A stretch of DNA of 64,000 nt from an uncultured Eggerthellaceae bacterium (GCA_910588435.1 CAJUPL010000003.1:1-64000), one strand, 5' to 3'; shown: positions 16,812 through 26,083, counted from the stretch's first letter. Numbers and translations are program-made. Notes: generated by a model not told the origin, from the sequence alone.

Positions 16812-17819
16812 ATGGCGAAGAAGCTGCTCAAGAACATCACAGCACCCAAAGCGGTTGCCGGCGTGTGCGTTGCGCTGCTGGCCATCTTGCTGATCGCGTT
16901 CGCTGTCGTGAACATCTTCGTCCGCGCGGCCTATGCGCCGTTCTACGGGGACGCGGAGCGCCGGTTCGACATCCCGGGCATCTCCCAAGGCTTCATCCCG
17001 CAAGACCTTGACAACCTTGCGAACGGGACCTGGCTCTTCAGCGGTTATATGACAGATGGCGGGGACTCTCCTGTGTTCATGCGCAAGGCTGACGGCACAG
17101 AGGGCAGCTTCACCGTGCTGCGCGAGGACGGCACCGTCTACCAGGGCCACGGAAGCGGCATCACCTCTGACGACGAGCGCGTCTTCCTGACGGATGACCA
17201 AGGCATCTTGGCCATCAGCTTGAGGGACGTTGAATCAGTGGCTGACGGCGGCCAGGTGAAGGCCGTGGGGAGCAGAGACCTTGATTTCGGTCCAGCGTTC
17301 CTCAACATAGAGAACGGCGTGCTGCTGACCGGCAACTTCTATAGGGCCGGCAACTATGAGACGCCGGACCACCACAGGATGGATTCTCCCAGCGGAGACC
17401 ACAATCCGGCAGTGCTGTTCGCTTATCCAGCTGACGAATTCGGCGAATACGGCTATGCGGATGAGCCTTCCTGCGTGTACTCCATCCCTGAGCGCATCCA
17501 GGGCGTCTGCATGACGGATACGGGCCAGATCGTGCTCTCGCAATCGTATGGCCTGGCAACATCCAACCTGCTGGTCTATTCGGAGCCAGCCGATAGCGGC
17601 ATGACGTATGACCATCATGGGGCGCAGATCCCCATTCGCTTCCTGGATTCTGACAGCTTGCTCAGGGTTGTTGAGGCGCCTCCCATGACAGAGGGCATCG
17701 AATGGCATGCAGGCCGTGTTTGGATCTCTTGCGAAAGCGCCTCAGACAAGTACATCTTCGGCAAGCTGTACGGCGCAGCTGCTGTGTACTCTCTGAACCT
17801 GGGGCTAGTCAGCCGATAG
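16812..17819 (+). CDS. Membrane-anchored extracytoplasmic protein of unknown function
   Basis: The 335-residue protein starts after GAGGGGAG. Residues 14-37 form a hydrophobic segment flanked by lysines, probably an uncleaved signal anchor. The rest is hydrophilic, beta-rich and aspartate/glycine-rich, with repeated short strands (GYMTDGGDSPVFMRKADG, DERVFLTDDQGILAISLRD). That pattern suggests a beta-propeller-like domain outside the cell. I do not recognise a named family. It is divergent from rubrerythrin across 189 bp; a possible promoter has TTGACT at 16744-16749 and CATAAT at 16770-16775. Confidence 0.75.
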   Translation: MAKKLLKNITAPKAVAGVCVALLAILLIAFAVVNIFVRAAYAPFYGDAERRFDIPGISQGFIPQDLDNLANGTWLFSGYMTDGGDSPVFMRKADGTEGSFTVLREDGTVYQGHGSGITSDDERVFLTDDQGILAISLRDVESVADGGQVKAVGSRDLDFGPAFLNIENGVLLTGNFYRAGNYETPDHHRMDSPSGDHNPAVLFAYPADEFGEYGYADEPSCVYSIPERIQGVCMTDTGQIVLSQSYGLATSNLLVYSEPADSGMTYDHHGAQIPIRFLDSDSLLRVVEAPPMTEGIEWHAGRVWISCESASDKYIFGKLYGAAAVYSLNLGLVSR

Positions 17820-17821
17820 AC

Positions 17822-18780
17822 AACCCTATTGACGCTGCGAAGCCACGGATGCACCTCATCTTGCCGCTCCGCCCAACCTGATGCACCTTCATGGCTCATG
17901 CCCTTGATCCGGTGTCGCGGGCACGTTGTGCCCGCTCCATTTATTGCGGCCTTTAACTCATGAGCATGCAAGCATGCTCATGAGTAGCGGCCTTAAAAGA
18001 TTCGTGGGCGTCTCCATTGGAGACGCAGCATTGCGCCAGCAATGCGTAACGCAGGCGACAGCCTGCGAACACCCGGCACCTAGCCCCAGGTCAGGCAACC
18101 TTGCCTGGCGCAGACCACCTCCAAGCTAGGGATCTCACAAGCAACCCCTCAAGGGTTGCTGCCTCACCTTCCCAGATAGGTCATCTGCGCGAGGCTAACC
18201 ATCCTCACTCACATCTCCACCCCGACTGCTCTTGCCCTATCGGGCAAGTTACGCTGTGCTCTCATCCTCGCATCGCTTCGCTCAGCTCGGATTCCTGCAC
18301 AGCTGCGTTCGCAATGCGAACGCCCACTCTTGAGGAGGGGGGGGGAGGGCTTCCAGGCAGCTGCGGCAAGCAATGCGAACGCCCACAAGGAAAGGAGTAC
18401 CCCCTAGTAGTCATTTCACCCCCCCCACCATGTGGGCGTCTCCATCGGAGACGCAGCATTGACCCCCCCCATACCTGTGGGTGGTTGCAACCCCTACCTG
18501 TGGGCGGCTGCATTGCAAGCACAGTACCCCCTTCATGTGTGGGCGGCTGCATTGCAGCCGCAGCATTGCCCCTTTTCTTGTGGGCGTCTCCATTGGAGAC
18601 GCAGCATTGCGCCAGCAATGCGTAACGCAGGCGCAGCCTGCGAACACCCGGCATCCAGCAACTGGTCAGGCAACCTGGCCTGACGCAGACCACCTATCCG
18701 GGTGTTTCGGGTTATCACCCTCATTTCGCTGCGCTAGCGCACAGCTGCGGCTGCATTGCAGCCGCCCACCGCAGAGGGGG
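17822..18780 (+). repeat. Mosaic palindromic repeat locus R4
   Basis: This 960-bp gene-free stretch lies between convergent genes. A shortened module D (17824-17915) is followed by B1 (GCGGGCAC/GTGCCCGC), then B2 with arms ACTCATGAGCATGC/GCATGCTCATGAGT (17945-17995). The first B3 (18004-18328) is interrupted by about 100 bp of unrelated sequence. Isolated P1-type hairpins lie at about 18430-18570, and a second B3 at 18579-18769 ends in a GCGGCTGC/GCAGCCGC hairpin. Confidence 0.85.
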
Positions 18781-18790
18781 AGCCCTCTTC

Positions 18791-19279
18791 TTACGCTTTC
18801 TGTTGCTTGCGGGCCTTCTTCGCCTCTTCCTCCTCAAGCGCAACCATGCGCTCTTGGTACTCACGGCGCTCTTTGCGGATCTTGGAGAAGTCCAGGTAGA
18901 ACGCGAAGATGATGCAACCGTATGCCAGGAACAGGAAGATGAACGCGATCCAGGTTGGCTCCACGCTGCGAAGCACCCAGGAGAGCACCGTGCACACCAC
19001 GGCCGCAGCGAGGCTTCCCCACCAGATGCGCTTCAGCTTCTTGTAGCGCGCGGTATCCGGCTTGTAATACTTCCGATCAAGCTCACGCTGGCGCTGCTGC
19101 TCCTTCTTGCGCGCCTCCTTCTGCTCCTGCTTTCGCTGCTGCGGAGTCTTCTTGGAGGTGCCTTGCACAACCGTGCCAGCCGCTTTCGTCTTAGGCTTGG
19201 CGCTTGCGGCGCTCTTGCGCGTGGTGCCGGTGTGCTTCTCGGTGGTATACCGTTCATTCATGGGGTTTCGCTGGGACAT
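18791..19279 (-). CDS. Small membrane protein with basic, lysine-rich N-terminus
   Basis: The 162-residue frame starts after AGGAGATGAG on the minus strand. Residues 1-80 are strongly basic and low in complexity (K, Q, R, T rich). Two hydrophobic segments follow at about 86-103 and 108-128, and a charged coiled-coil-like tail ends in KKARKQQKA. Such architecture fits an inner-membrane protein with both ends in the cytoplasm. I do not recognise a family. It is divergent from leuB, 70 bp away. Confidence 0.75.
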   Translation of the reverse strand: MSQRNPMNERYTTEKHTGTTRKSAASAKPKTKAAGTVVQGTSKKTPQQRKQEQKEARKKEQQRQRELDRKYYKPDTARYKKLKRIWWGSLAAAVVCTVLSWVLRSVEPTWIAFIFLFLAYGCIIFAFYLDFSKIRKERREYQERMVALEEEEAKKARKQQKA

Positions 19280-19349
19280 CTCATCTCCTGTGATTCGCTT
19301 TGCCGTATATTATGACCTAAGTTCGAATGCATACGGAAGGACGAGCGGG

Positions 19350-20456
19350 ATGACTAGCTACAAGATCTGCCTTTTGCCGGGTGACGGGATCGGCCCTGAG
19401 ATCATCGCGGAAGGCGTGAAGGTGCTTGACGCTGTTGGGAGCAAGCACGGAGTCACGTTCGAATACACGGAGGCCGCCATCGGTGGCTGCGCCATAGATG
19501 AGTACGGCACGGCTCTCCCAGAGAGCACGCTTGAGGCAGCCAAGGCGGCAGACGCGGTGCTCTTGGCAGCGGTGGGCGGCCCGAAGTGGGACACCACTGA
19601 CTCAGAGAAGCCGCGCCCTGAGCAGGGGCTCTTGGGCATTCGCAAGGGCCTTGAGCTCTACACGAACCTGCGTCCCGTGCAGATCTTCCAAGCCCTCTCT
19701 AGCGCATCAACGCTGAGGCCTGAGGTGATAGACGGCGTTGACCTCATGATGGTGCGTGAGCTGACCGGCGGCGTGTACTTCGGCTTGCGTGAGCGCTTCT
19801 ACGATGAGCCGGGTGCTGGCGTTGACGGAGCGCCAGGCCAGCGCGCGTATGACACCATGGAGTATCGCGAATACGAGATAGACCGCATTGCACGCCAGGC
19901 GTTCGAGGCCGCACGCAAGCGCCGGAACAAGGTGACCAGCGTGGATAAGGCGAATGTGCTGGAGTCCAGCCGCTTGTGGCGTGAGGTCATCCACGCCATC
20001 CATGACGCAGACTACCCGGACGTTGAGCTTGAGGACATCCTGGTGGACAACTGCGCCATGCAGCTGATCACTCGCCCGGCGGACTTCGACGTCATGGTCA
20101 CTGAGAATATGTTCGGCGACATCCTCTCTGACGAAGCGGCGCAGATCACAGGCTCCCTCGGCATGCTGGCAAGCGCAAGCCTGGGCGACGGCACGGCGCT
20201 CTATGAGCCCAGCCACGGCAGCGCACCGGATATAGCGGGGCGCGGCATAGCCAACCCGCTTGCGCAGATCCTCTCCGTTGAGATGATGCTGCGCTACAGC
20301 TTCAATATGCAAGAGGCGGCGAACGACGTTCGCGCTAGCGTGACCTCCGTGCTGGATGCCGGCTGGAGGACGGGGGATATCGCGGACGCCGCAACCCCGA
20401 AGGACAAGATAGTGGGCACCGTTGCAATGGGTGACCTGGTAGTAGAGAGCCTGTAG
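19350..20456 (+). CDS. leuB: 3-isopropylmalate dehydrogenase
   Basis: The 368-residue enzyme starts at ATG 19350 after GGAAGGA; an upstream in-frame extension overlaps the divergent gene and is rejected. It has the nucleotide-binding start ICLLPGDGIGPEI, the substrate-binding arginine region RELTGGVYFG, and the metal-binding signature MFGDILSDEAAQITGSLGM. It oxidatively decarboxylates 3-isopropylmalate in leucine synthesis, using NAD. No other leu gene is adjacent. Instead hisS follows after only three bases, so the two are cotranscribed. Confidence 0.97.
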   Translation: MTSYKICLLPGDGIGPEIIAEGVKVLDAVGSKHGVTFEYTEAAIGGCAIDEYGTALPESTLEAAKAADAVLLAAVGGPKWDTTDSEKPRPEQGLLGIRKGLELYTNLRPVQIFQALSSASTLRPEVIDGVDLMMVRELTGGVYFGLRERFYDEPGAGVDGAPGQRAYDTMEYREYEIDRIARQAFEAARKRRNKVTSVDKANVLESSRLWREVIHAIHDADYPDVELEDILVDNCAMQLITRPADFDVMVTENMFGDILSDEAAQITGSLGMLASASLGDGTALYEPSHGSAPDIAGRGIANPLAQILSVEMMLRYSFNMQEAANDVRASVTSVLDAGWRTGDIADAATPKDKIVGTVAMGDLVVESL

Positions 20457-20459
20457 ACC

Positions 20460-21773
20460 ATGACCATCAACGCCCCTGAAGGCACATTCGACATGCTCCC
20501 AGACCGCAAGCTCTTCTGGGAGACATTCAAAGAGACCGCCCGGAAGGTCTTCGGCCGCTACGGCTATCTCAGCATCGAGACGCCGGTGATAGAGCGCACG
20601 GAGCTCTTCGTGCGTGGCATCGGCGAGGCCACGGACGTGGTCAGCAAGGAGATGTTCACGGCCATCTCCGGCGCGAACCTGGAGAAGCTGCTTGCCGGGG
20701 AGAAGGTCCCCGCCAAGAGCAGGCTCTCCTTGCGCCCGGAAGGCACTGCAGGTGTGGTGCGTGCGGTGGTGCAGCATGACCTGGTGCCGCAAGGCGCGCC
20801 CCCGGCCAAGCTCATGTATGCCGGCCAGATGTTCCGTGCGGAGCGCCCGCAGCGTGACCGCCAGCGCGAGTTCAACCAGGTAGGCATAGAGTGTCTGGGC
20901 TCAGAGGACCCAACCATAGACGCCGAGGCCATCGTCATGCTGATGCGCTTCTTCGGTGAGGTGGGCATCCCACGTGAGTCCATGACGCTTTTGGTGAACT
21001 CCATGGGCTGTGACTCCTGCCGCCCCGCGTATAGGGACGCCGTTCGCGGGTACATGGAAGAGCACGTAGATGAGCTTTGCGACACGTGCCGCGCGCGCAT
21101 GGAGATGAACCCGCTGCGTGCGTTCGACTGCAAGAACCCGCAGTGTGCGGAGGTGATGGACGGCGCGCCGAAGATGGTGGATCACCTCTGTGAGGACTGC
21201 AAGGACCATTATGCGAACGTCCTTGCGCTCTTGAAGCTGGCTGGGCTTGCATACACTGAGGATCCGAAGCTGGTCCGCGGGCTTGATTACTACACGCGCA
21301 CCGTGTTCGAGGTGCAGGTGGCGGGCTCTGACAAGGCGCAGAACGCCATCGGCGGCGGTGGGCGCTACGACAAGCTAGCCGAAGAGGTTGGCGGCAGGCC
21401 AACGCCCGGGTTCGGGTTCGCGCTTGGGTTCGAGAGGTGCGCGAATCTGCTGGAGGACCTGGGGCATGTGTTCCCGAAGGCCAGCGCTTGCAAGATCTTC
21501 GTGGCCAGCGTGAACGATGACGTTCGCAATGATGCGTTCGTGCTGACGCAGATCCTGCGCGATGCGGGCGCTCAGGCCGAGTGCGACCACCAAGGCAGGT
21601 CCCTCAAGAGCCAGTTCAAGCTGGCTGACAAGCTTGGGGCTCGGGCAGTTGCCATCCTGGGGCCAGACGAGCTGCGTGACGGATTCGTTCGCGTGAGGGA
21701 CATGTCATCGCATGAGGAGCGCCTGGTCCCGCAGAATGACGCCGCGGCTGCCCTGATGGAGATAGCTTCATAG
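20460..21773 (+). CDS. hisS: Histidyl-tRNA synthetase
   Basis: The 437-residue class II synthetase starts three bases after the leuB stop. Motif 2 appears as FRAERPQRDRQREFNQVG, and the histidine-binding stretch LVRGLDYYTRTVFE and glycine-rich AIGGGGRYDKLAEEVGG are intact. The C-terminal anticodon-binding domain begins near residue 335. It charges tRNA-His. No T-box-like leader is seen upstream of the leuB-hisS unit. Confidence 0.97.
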   Translation: MTINAPEGTFDMLPDRKLFWETFKETARKVFGRYGYLSIETPVIERTELFVRGIGEATDVVSKEMFTAISGANLEKLLAGEKVPAKSRLSLRPEGTAGVVRAVVQHDLVPQGAPPAKLMYAGQMFRAERPQRDRQREFNQVGIECLGSEDPTIDAEAIVMLMRFFGEVGIPRESMTLLVNSMGCDSCRPAYRDAVRGYMEEHVDELCDTCRARMEMNPLRAFDCKNPQCAEVMDGAPKMVDHLCEDCKDHYANVLALLKLAGLAYTEDPKLVRGLDYYTRTVFEVQVAGSDKAQNAIGGGGRYDKLAEEVGGRPTPGFGFALGFERCANLLEDLGHVFPKASACKIFVASVNDDVRNDAFVLTQILRDAGAQAECDHQGRSLKSQFKLADKLGARAVAILGPDELRDGFVRVRDMSSHEERLVPQNDAAAALMEIAS

Positions 21774-21904
21774 ACGGCAGCGGCTGTTCGCGTCTGCGTC
21801 ATCACCATCAGGTAAACGTTCATCCACATTGCCAGAGTGCAGGTTTCCACATGGATTAAACTAGCCGAAGCGAATCTGCACGCAATGAATCAAGGAGAGT
21901 TGGC

Positions 21905-22411
21905 ATGGCAGACCGTACAGTTGAGAATCCGGGTACAGACGTACCTCAGATGCCAGAGATCTTGGAGCGCGTTCTCCTCTATGCCATCGATGAGGGCAAG
22001 CAGAAGATGGAAGCGGGGGAGGACATCACTCCGTTCACTACGCTTGTCGTGCATGAGAGCGTCTTCATCGAAACGCATCCCGGCAATGACGCGCAAGAGT
22101 GCTTCAACCTGGCGCAGCACACAGTGGAAGGTGCGCGCGGGGCGTCCGCTTATGCGTTCTGCTATGACGGCTATGTTGAGACCAGCGAAGGCGTGAAGGA
22201 TGCCATCATCGCTGAGGGTGGGATCCCAGGTCAGGAGAGCGGCTATGCCATCGGGCTTCTGTACACCATTGGCTCAGACGGCAAGCCGGAGTTCAATGAG
22301 AACCCCTCATACATAGGCAAGGCTCCTAATTTCATGGACAGCCTCCGCGATGCCACCGAGTATCCGGATGCGGACATAGATCCAAAGTACATGGATTCAT
22401 CAGAGGAATAG
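21905..22411 (+). CDS. Hypothetical acidic protein, 168 residues
   Basis: It starts at ATG 21905 after AAGGAGAG. The protein is acidic, with no signal peptide or membrane segment. The core alternates strands (TTLVVHESVFIE, ASAYAFCYDGYVE, GYAIGLLYTIG) and looks like a small single-domain alpha/beta protein. I do not recognise a family. The 37-residue gene at 22436 follows 24 bp later, before a terminator, so the two form a short transcription unit separate from hisS (132 bp upstream). Confidence 0.7.
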   Translation: MADRTVENPGTDVPQMPEILERVLLYAIDEGKQKMEAGEDITPFTTLVVHESVFIETHPGNDAQECFNLAQHTVEGARGASAYAFCYDGYVETSEGVKDAIIAEGGIPGQESGYAIGLLYTIGSDGKPEFNENPSYIGKAPNFMDSLRDATEYPDADIDPKYMDSSEE

Positions 22412-22435
22412 CAAAGACAAGGAAAGGTGAGGATC

Positions 22436-22549
22436 ATGGCTGACAAGCAAGATGAGCTCAAGAACGGCGAAGAGATCAACACTGTCCAAGAAGGTGAGAA
22501 GCTGGAGCGTGAGAACGCTGAGGAGTTCGGTGAGCCTCTGAAGAAATAG
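22436..22549 (+). CDS. Small acidic protein, 37 residues
   Basis: It starts with ATG 22436, preceded by GGAAAGGTGAGG, and ends at TAG 22549. The peptide is almost entirely charged (MADKQDELKNGEEINTVQEG, ending in EPLKK) with no hydrophobic core, so it is likely disordered. Good ribosome-binding spacing, placement right after another gene, and a strong terminator 25 bp downstream support real translation. Function is unknown. Confidence 0.55.
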   Translation: MADKQDELKNGEEINTVQEGEKLERENAEEFGEPLKK

Positions 22550-22574
22550 CCGAAGCTTCGCAGATATGTGACAG

Positions 22575-22604
22575 AAGGGCGCTCGAATGAGCGCCCTTTT
22601 CTCT
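22575..22604 (+). terminator. Intrinsic terminator
   Basis: AAGGGCGCTC (22575-22584) and GAGCGCCCTT (22589-22598) form a 10-bp stem with a GAAT loop, followed by a T-rich tract. Confidence 0.9.
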
Positions 22605-22845
22605 TATTCGCTGACAGATCTTGCAAGGATCATGTCAGATCCGAGATGGTTCCATGCTTGCTGGATGCAACAGGTCTGGCAGGTTCCTGTCAGATGGAGC
22701 ATCTACATTGTGATCGTGGCTTCGAAGCATCTAGGACGCCGGGGCGAAAAGACTATCGGCCAAAACGGCCCTGAGCCTGCTGGATGCTTCGAGGCAATGC
22801 ATGGAGAGCGTGTGGGAATCAGCCGCGAAGGTGCCATGAACATGG
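22605..22845. other. Gene-free stretch before the ribosomal operon
   Basis: No supported gene is present. Frames here are short, lack ribosome sites and run through the preceding terminator. No copy of the mosaic modules is present. It may hold upstream regulatory sequence for the rpsF promoter. Confidence 0.5.
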
Positions 22846-22873
22846 TTGCGGAAGATGGGACATCTGCTAGAAT
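22846..22873 (+). promoter_or_regulatory. Promoter of the rpsF-ssb-rpsR-rplI operon
   Basis: TTGCGG (22846-22851), a 16-base spacer, and TAGAAT (22868-22873). The leader from about 22880 to 22936 contains a GC-rich inverted repeat (GCTCCGG with CCGGAGC) that could form a hairpin just before the ribosome site of rpsF. Confidence 0.6.
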
Positions 22874-22936
22874 AGGCGGGCTGTCCTGCTCCGGGACCAC
22901 CTGACCGGAGCCGTTTAGACCAGAGGAGGTGAGCTG

Positions 22937-23230
22937 ATGAAGGCTTACGAACTGCTGTATTTCGTCGCTCCAACCACTGAGGATGCTGCTCGTGCCGCCG
23001 TCCAGGCGCGCATCGAAAGCGTCATCTCAGAGGCCAAGGGCAAGATCGACAACGTGGATGATTGGGGAAGGCACAAGCTGGCCTATGAGATCAATGGCCT
23101 GACGGATGCCGACTACATCCTTGTTGATTTCCACACGGATCCTGCAAGCATCACGGAGCTTGACCGCGTCCTGCGCATCACAGACGCTGTCACGCGCCAC
23201 ATGATCGTCGCACGCACGGATAGGGACTAG
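22937..23230 (+). CDS. rpsF: Small ribosomal subunit protein bS6
   Basis: The 97-residue protein matches bS6 in length and in motif order: YELLYFVAPT at the start, DDWGRHKLAYEINGLTDADYILVDF in the centre, and RVLRITDAVTRHMIV near the end. It binds 16S rRNA in a complex with bS18, whose gene is two genes downstream. The start ATG follows AGAGGAGGTGA. It is the first gene of the rpsF-ssb-rpsR-rplI operon. Confidence 0.97.
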   Translation: MKAYELLYFVAPTTEDAARAAVQARIESVISEAKGKIDNVDDWGRHKLAYEINGLTDADYILVDFHTDPASITELDRVLRITDAVTRHMIVARTDRD

Positions 23231-23258
23231 TCCCTCTGGGAAATCGAAAAGGAAGCCA

Positions 23259-23705
23259 ATGAGTATCAACTGTGTTGCCATAAGCGGAAATCTGACGCGT
23301 GACCCTGAGATCCGCACCACTGCGTCTGGAATGCCCATCATGTCGCTTGGCGTTGCGGTGAATGACCGCCGCAAGAACAACCAAACGGGTGAGTGGGAAG
23401 ACTACGCGAACTTCATCGATTGCACGATGTTCGGTAGCCGTGCTCAGAACATCCAGCAGTACCTCTCGAAGGGCACCAAGGTGGTCATCCAGGGGAAGCT
23501 GCGCTGGAGCCAGTGGGAGCGCGACGGGCAGAAGCGCAGCAAGATCGAAGTGGTCATCGACGACATCGACTTCAGCAACAACCGCAACGGCAACGGGAAT
23601 GGCGGTGGCTATAGCGGCGGGAACAACGCTGCCGCATACAGCGCACCTTCCACTCCAGTGGTGGATACTTCTGCTTCCGCTTACGACGCAGACATACCAT
23701 TCTAA
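23259..23705 (+). CDS. ssb: Single-stranded DNA-binding protein
   Basis: The 148-residue protein has an OB-fold (residues 1-105) beginning INCVAISGNLTRDPEIR, a glycine/asparagine-rich flexible linker (GNGNGGGYSGGNN), and the acidic C-terminal tip DADIPF. That tip recruits replication and repair partners. It coats single-stranded DNA as a tetramer. It lies between rpsF and rpsR, the usual bacterial arrangement. Confidence 0.97.
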   Translation: MSINCVAISGNLTRDPEIRTTASGMPIMSLGVAVNDRRKNNQTGEWEDYANFIDCTMFGSRAQNIQQYLSKGTKVVIQGKLRWSQWERDGQKRSKIEVVIDDIDFSNNRNGNGNGGGYSGGNNAAAYSAPSTPVVDTSASAYDADIPF

Positions 23706-23723
23706 GGAAGACCGAGGTAGAAA

Positions 23724-23987
23724 ATGGCCGATTACACCAAGCAGCCTCGTCGCAAGCAGTGCCAATTCTGCAAGGACGACACTGAGTTCATCGATTACAA
23801 GGATACTCAGATGCTGCGCAAGTACACCACAGACCGTGGCAAGATCAAGCCGCGTCGCGTCACCGGTGCATGCAATCAGCACCAGCGCGACATCGCTGCC
23901 GCAATCAAGCGCGCACGCGTGATGGCGCTCATGCCGTACTCCGTCCCCGCAGTCAGCGGCCGCGGTGACCGTCGTCGCAATCGCTAG
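23724..23987 (+). CDS. rpsR: Small ribosomal subunit protein bS18, zinc-ligand form
   Basis: The 87-residue protein carries CQFC near the N-terminus and a later CNQH, so it is the form predicted to bind zinc. The central KYTTDRGKIKPRRVTG is the classic bS18 signature. It pairs with bS6 on the small-subunit platform. It is 18 bp after ssb and 11 bp before rplI. Confidence 0.97.
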   Translation: MADYTKQPRRKQCQFCKDDTEFIDYKDTQMLRKYTTDRGKIKPRRVTGACNQHQRDIAAAIKRARVMALMPYSVPAVSGRGDRRRNR

Positions 23988-23998
23988 GAGGGCTCAAG

Positions 23999-24571
23999 AT
24001 GGAAGTCATTCTTCTCAAAGAGCTTCGTGGACGTGGCGGCGAAGGTGACGTCATCAACGTCGCTCGCGGGTTCGCGAACAATTACCTGTTCCGTCAGGGC
24101 TACGCCGTGAAGGCAACCCCTGGCAATCTGAAGCAGCTGGAGCAGAAGCGCAACAACATCCAGAAGCGCGAAGAGGTTCGCCTGGCTGATGCCAACAAGC
24201 TTGCAGAGCAGCTTGAGGGCACCACCGTGAACATCATGGCGCAGGTTGGCGAGGAGGGCCAGCTCTTCGGCTCTGTCACTGCTCCCATGATCGCTGAAGC
24301 TATCGCTGAGCAGTTCGATCTTGAGATCGACCGCCGCCGCGTTGAGCTTGGCAAGCCCATCAAGGCTGTGGGTACCTACCAGGTGCCGGTCGGGTTCTAC
24401 CGTGACATCAAGGCCACCGTGAACGTTGTGGTCACTGGTGATACCGTGGAAGATGCTGAGGCCAACGCTGAGGCAGCTGAGGATGCTGTAGTTGAGGCGC
24501 TGGAAGAAGCCGTGGGCGAGGAAGGCGCAGAGATCGCCATCGCTGAGGCTGAAGCTGAGGCAACTGAGTAG
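23999..24571 (+). CDS. rplI: Large ribosomal subunit protein bL9 with acidic C-terminal extension
   Basis: The 190-residue protein starts MEVILLKELRGRGGEGDVINVARGFANNYL, the bL9 N-terminal domain that binds 23S rRNA. After the C-terminal globular domain (ends near residue 148) it continues with about 40 residues of glutamate and alanine (AEANAEAAEDAVVEALEEAV). Family members are usually about 150 residues, so this acidic tail is an addition. It is the last gene before a terminator. Confidence 0.96.
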   Translation: MEVILLKELRGRGGEGDVINVARGFANNYLFRQGYAVKATPGNLKQLEQKRNNIQKREEVRLADANKLAEQLEGTTVNIMAQVGEEGQLFGSVTAPMIAEAIAEQFDLEIDRRRVELGKPIKAVGTYQVPVGFYRDIKATVNVVVTGDTVEDAEANAEAAEDAVVEALEEAVGEEGAEIAIAEAEAEATE

Positions 24572-24594
24572 CTCTTCTGTTGATAGTCAGCATC

Positions 24595-24626
24595 AAGGCC
24601 CTGTGCGCACGCGCGGGGCCTTTTTG
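24595..24626 (+). terminator. Intrinsic terminator after rplI
   Basis: AAGGCCC and GGGCCTT form the outer stem, with GTGCGC and GCGC inside, then a run of five T (24621-24625). It separates the ribosomal genes from dnaB. Confidence 0.85.
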
Positions 24627-24670
24627 TTGCTACAATCACTTACCCCGAACCCTGATGATGAAAGGTGCCA

Positions 24671-26083
24671 ATGGCCACTGACAACGCATCGCATCGCTCA
24701 ACTGAGGTCCCTGCGGACAAGCGCGCTCAGCTGCCCAATGACATAGAGGCAGAGAAGTCTGTCCTTGCCGCTTGCATACTGTCGCCTGATGTGTGCGATG
24801 AGGTGATCGTCAGCCTGAAGCCGGAGAACTTCTTCCGCCCAGGTCACAGGGTCATCTTCCAGGCCATCTCTGAGATGGTGCGCGAGGGCTTGAACCCAGA
24901 TGTGATCTCATTGGCTGACAAGCTGTCTGCGAAGGGGGAGCTTGAGGGCGCTGGCGGCAGGATCTATCTCACTGACTTGAACGCCAACACGTTCGCGCTG
25001 ACCAACTGGAAGAAGCACACAGACATAGTCAAGCGCACTGCCATCCAGCGTGAGCTCATCCGCGCTGCCGCTGAGATCAACGCGCTTGCATATGACGCTC
25101 CAGAAGACCTGAACGAGGTAGTGGACGAAGCTGAGCAGACGCTCTTCAACGTGACGGAGAAGAGGGTCTCAAGCTCCTTCCAGTCCATGAACACCCTCGT
25201 GGGGGAGGCGTTCGCGGAGCTTGAGAAGATCTCTCAGCAGCGTGACAAGATGATCGGCGTGCCCACGGGCTTCAAGGACGTGGATGACCTCTTCCACGGC
25301 TACAGGCCGGGTGACCTTGTGATCTTGGCCGCCCGCCCAGGCGTCGGCAAGACGGCGTTCGCGCTCAACCTTGCCGTGAACGCCGCAAAGCACGGAACGG
25401 CCGTAGCGTTCTTCTCGTTGGAGATGAGCGCAAGCCAGCTCACGCAGCGCATCCTCTGCGCCGAGGCGCTGGTGTCGCTCAACAAGGTGCGCTCTGGCAG
25501 CGTGCAGCCGGGAGACTGGGGTGCCATCGTGGACGCTTCGAACAGGCTCTCGCAAGTTGAGATGTACATAGATGACACGCCGGGCCTCTCCATCATGGAA
25601 GCACGTGCGAAGGCCCGCCGTGAGCTTCGCCATGTCATGGGCACTTCCAAGAAGGGGCTCATAGTGGTCGACTATCTGCAGCTCATGCAGCCGCCCACTG
25701 TTCGTCGTGATGGCAACCGCGCCGTTGAGGTTGGCGAGATATCGCGTGGCCTCAAGGTGCTTGCGAAGGAGATGGGGATGCCCGTCATCGCGCTTTCGCA
25801 GCTGAACCGCTCCGTTGAGATGCGCGGCAAGAAGCGCCCGATGCTGGCAGACCTTCGTGAATCAGGTTCTATCGAGCAAGACGCTGACATCGTCATGTTC
25901 ATTGACCGCTCCATGTCAGAAGAAGAAGCCGAGGAAGCCAGCCGACCAGACCTCAATCAGGCTGAGCTTCAGGTGGCCAAGCACAGGAACGGCCCCACGC
26001 GTGACATCACTCTGTCATTCAGCCCGGAGTTCACGAAGTTCGGTGACTGGATAGACAACTCATACGCCGGAGAGTACGTTTGA
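24671..26083 (+). CDS. dnaB: Replicative DNA helicase DnaB
   Basis: The 470-residue protein begins at ATG 24671 with GAAAGG five bases upstream; an in-frame GTG at 24665 lies inside that site. The N-terminal scaffold domain (PNDIEAEKSVLAACIL) is followed by the RecA-like motor with Walker A ARPGVGKTAF, the DnaB hallmark FFSLEMSASQL, and VVDYLQLM. No intein is present. It unwinds DNA at the replication fork as a hexamer. It overlaps the next gene (TGATG). Confidence 0.97.
   Translation: MATDNASHRSTEVPADKRAQLPNDIEAEKSVLAACILSPDVCDEVIVSLKPENFFRPGHRVIFQAISEMVREGLNPDVISLADKLSAKGELEGAGGRIYLTDLNANTFALTNWKKHTDIVKRTAIQRELIRAAAEINALAYDAPEDLNEVVDEAEQTLFNVTEKRVSSSFQSMNTLVGEAFAELEKISQQRDKMIGVPTGFKDVDDLFHGYRPGDLVILAARPGVGKTAFALNLAVNAAKHGTAVAFFSLEMSASQLTQRILCAEALVSLNKVRSGSVQPGDWGAIVDASNRLSQVEMYIDDTPGLSIMEARAKARRELRHVMGTSKKGLIVVDYLQLMQPPTVRRDGNRAVEVGEISRGLKVLAKEMGMPVIALSQLNRSVEMRGKKRPMLADLRESGSIEQDADIVMFIDRSMSEEEAEEASRPDLNQAELQVAKHRNGPTRDITLSFSPEFTKFGDWIDNSYAGEYV

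Noticed and set aside
19107..19349. N-terminal extension of leuB by 81 codons
   Set aside because: It overlaps the divergent membrane protein gene, while ATG 19350 has a good ribosome site and gives the standard LeuB N-terminus.
22568..22774. A 68-codon frame after the terminator at 22575
   Set aside because: It starts inside the preceding gap, runs through the terminator hairpin, has no ribosome site, and its translation lacks any recognisable pattern.
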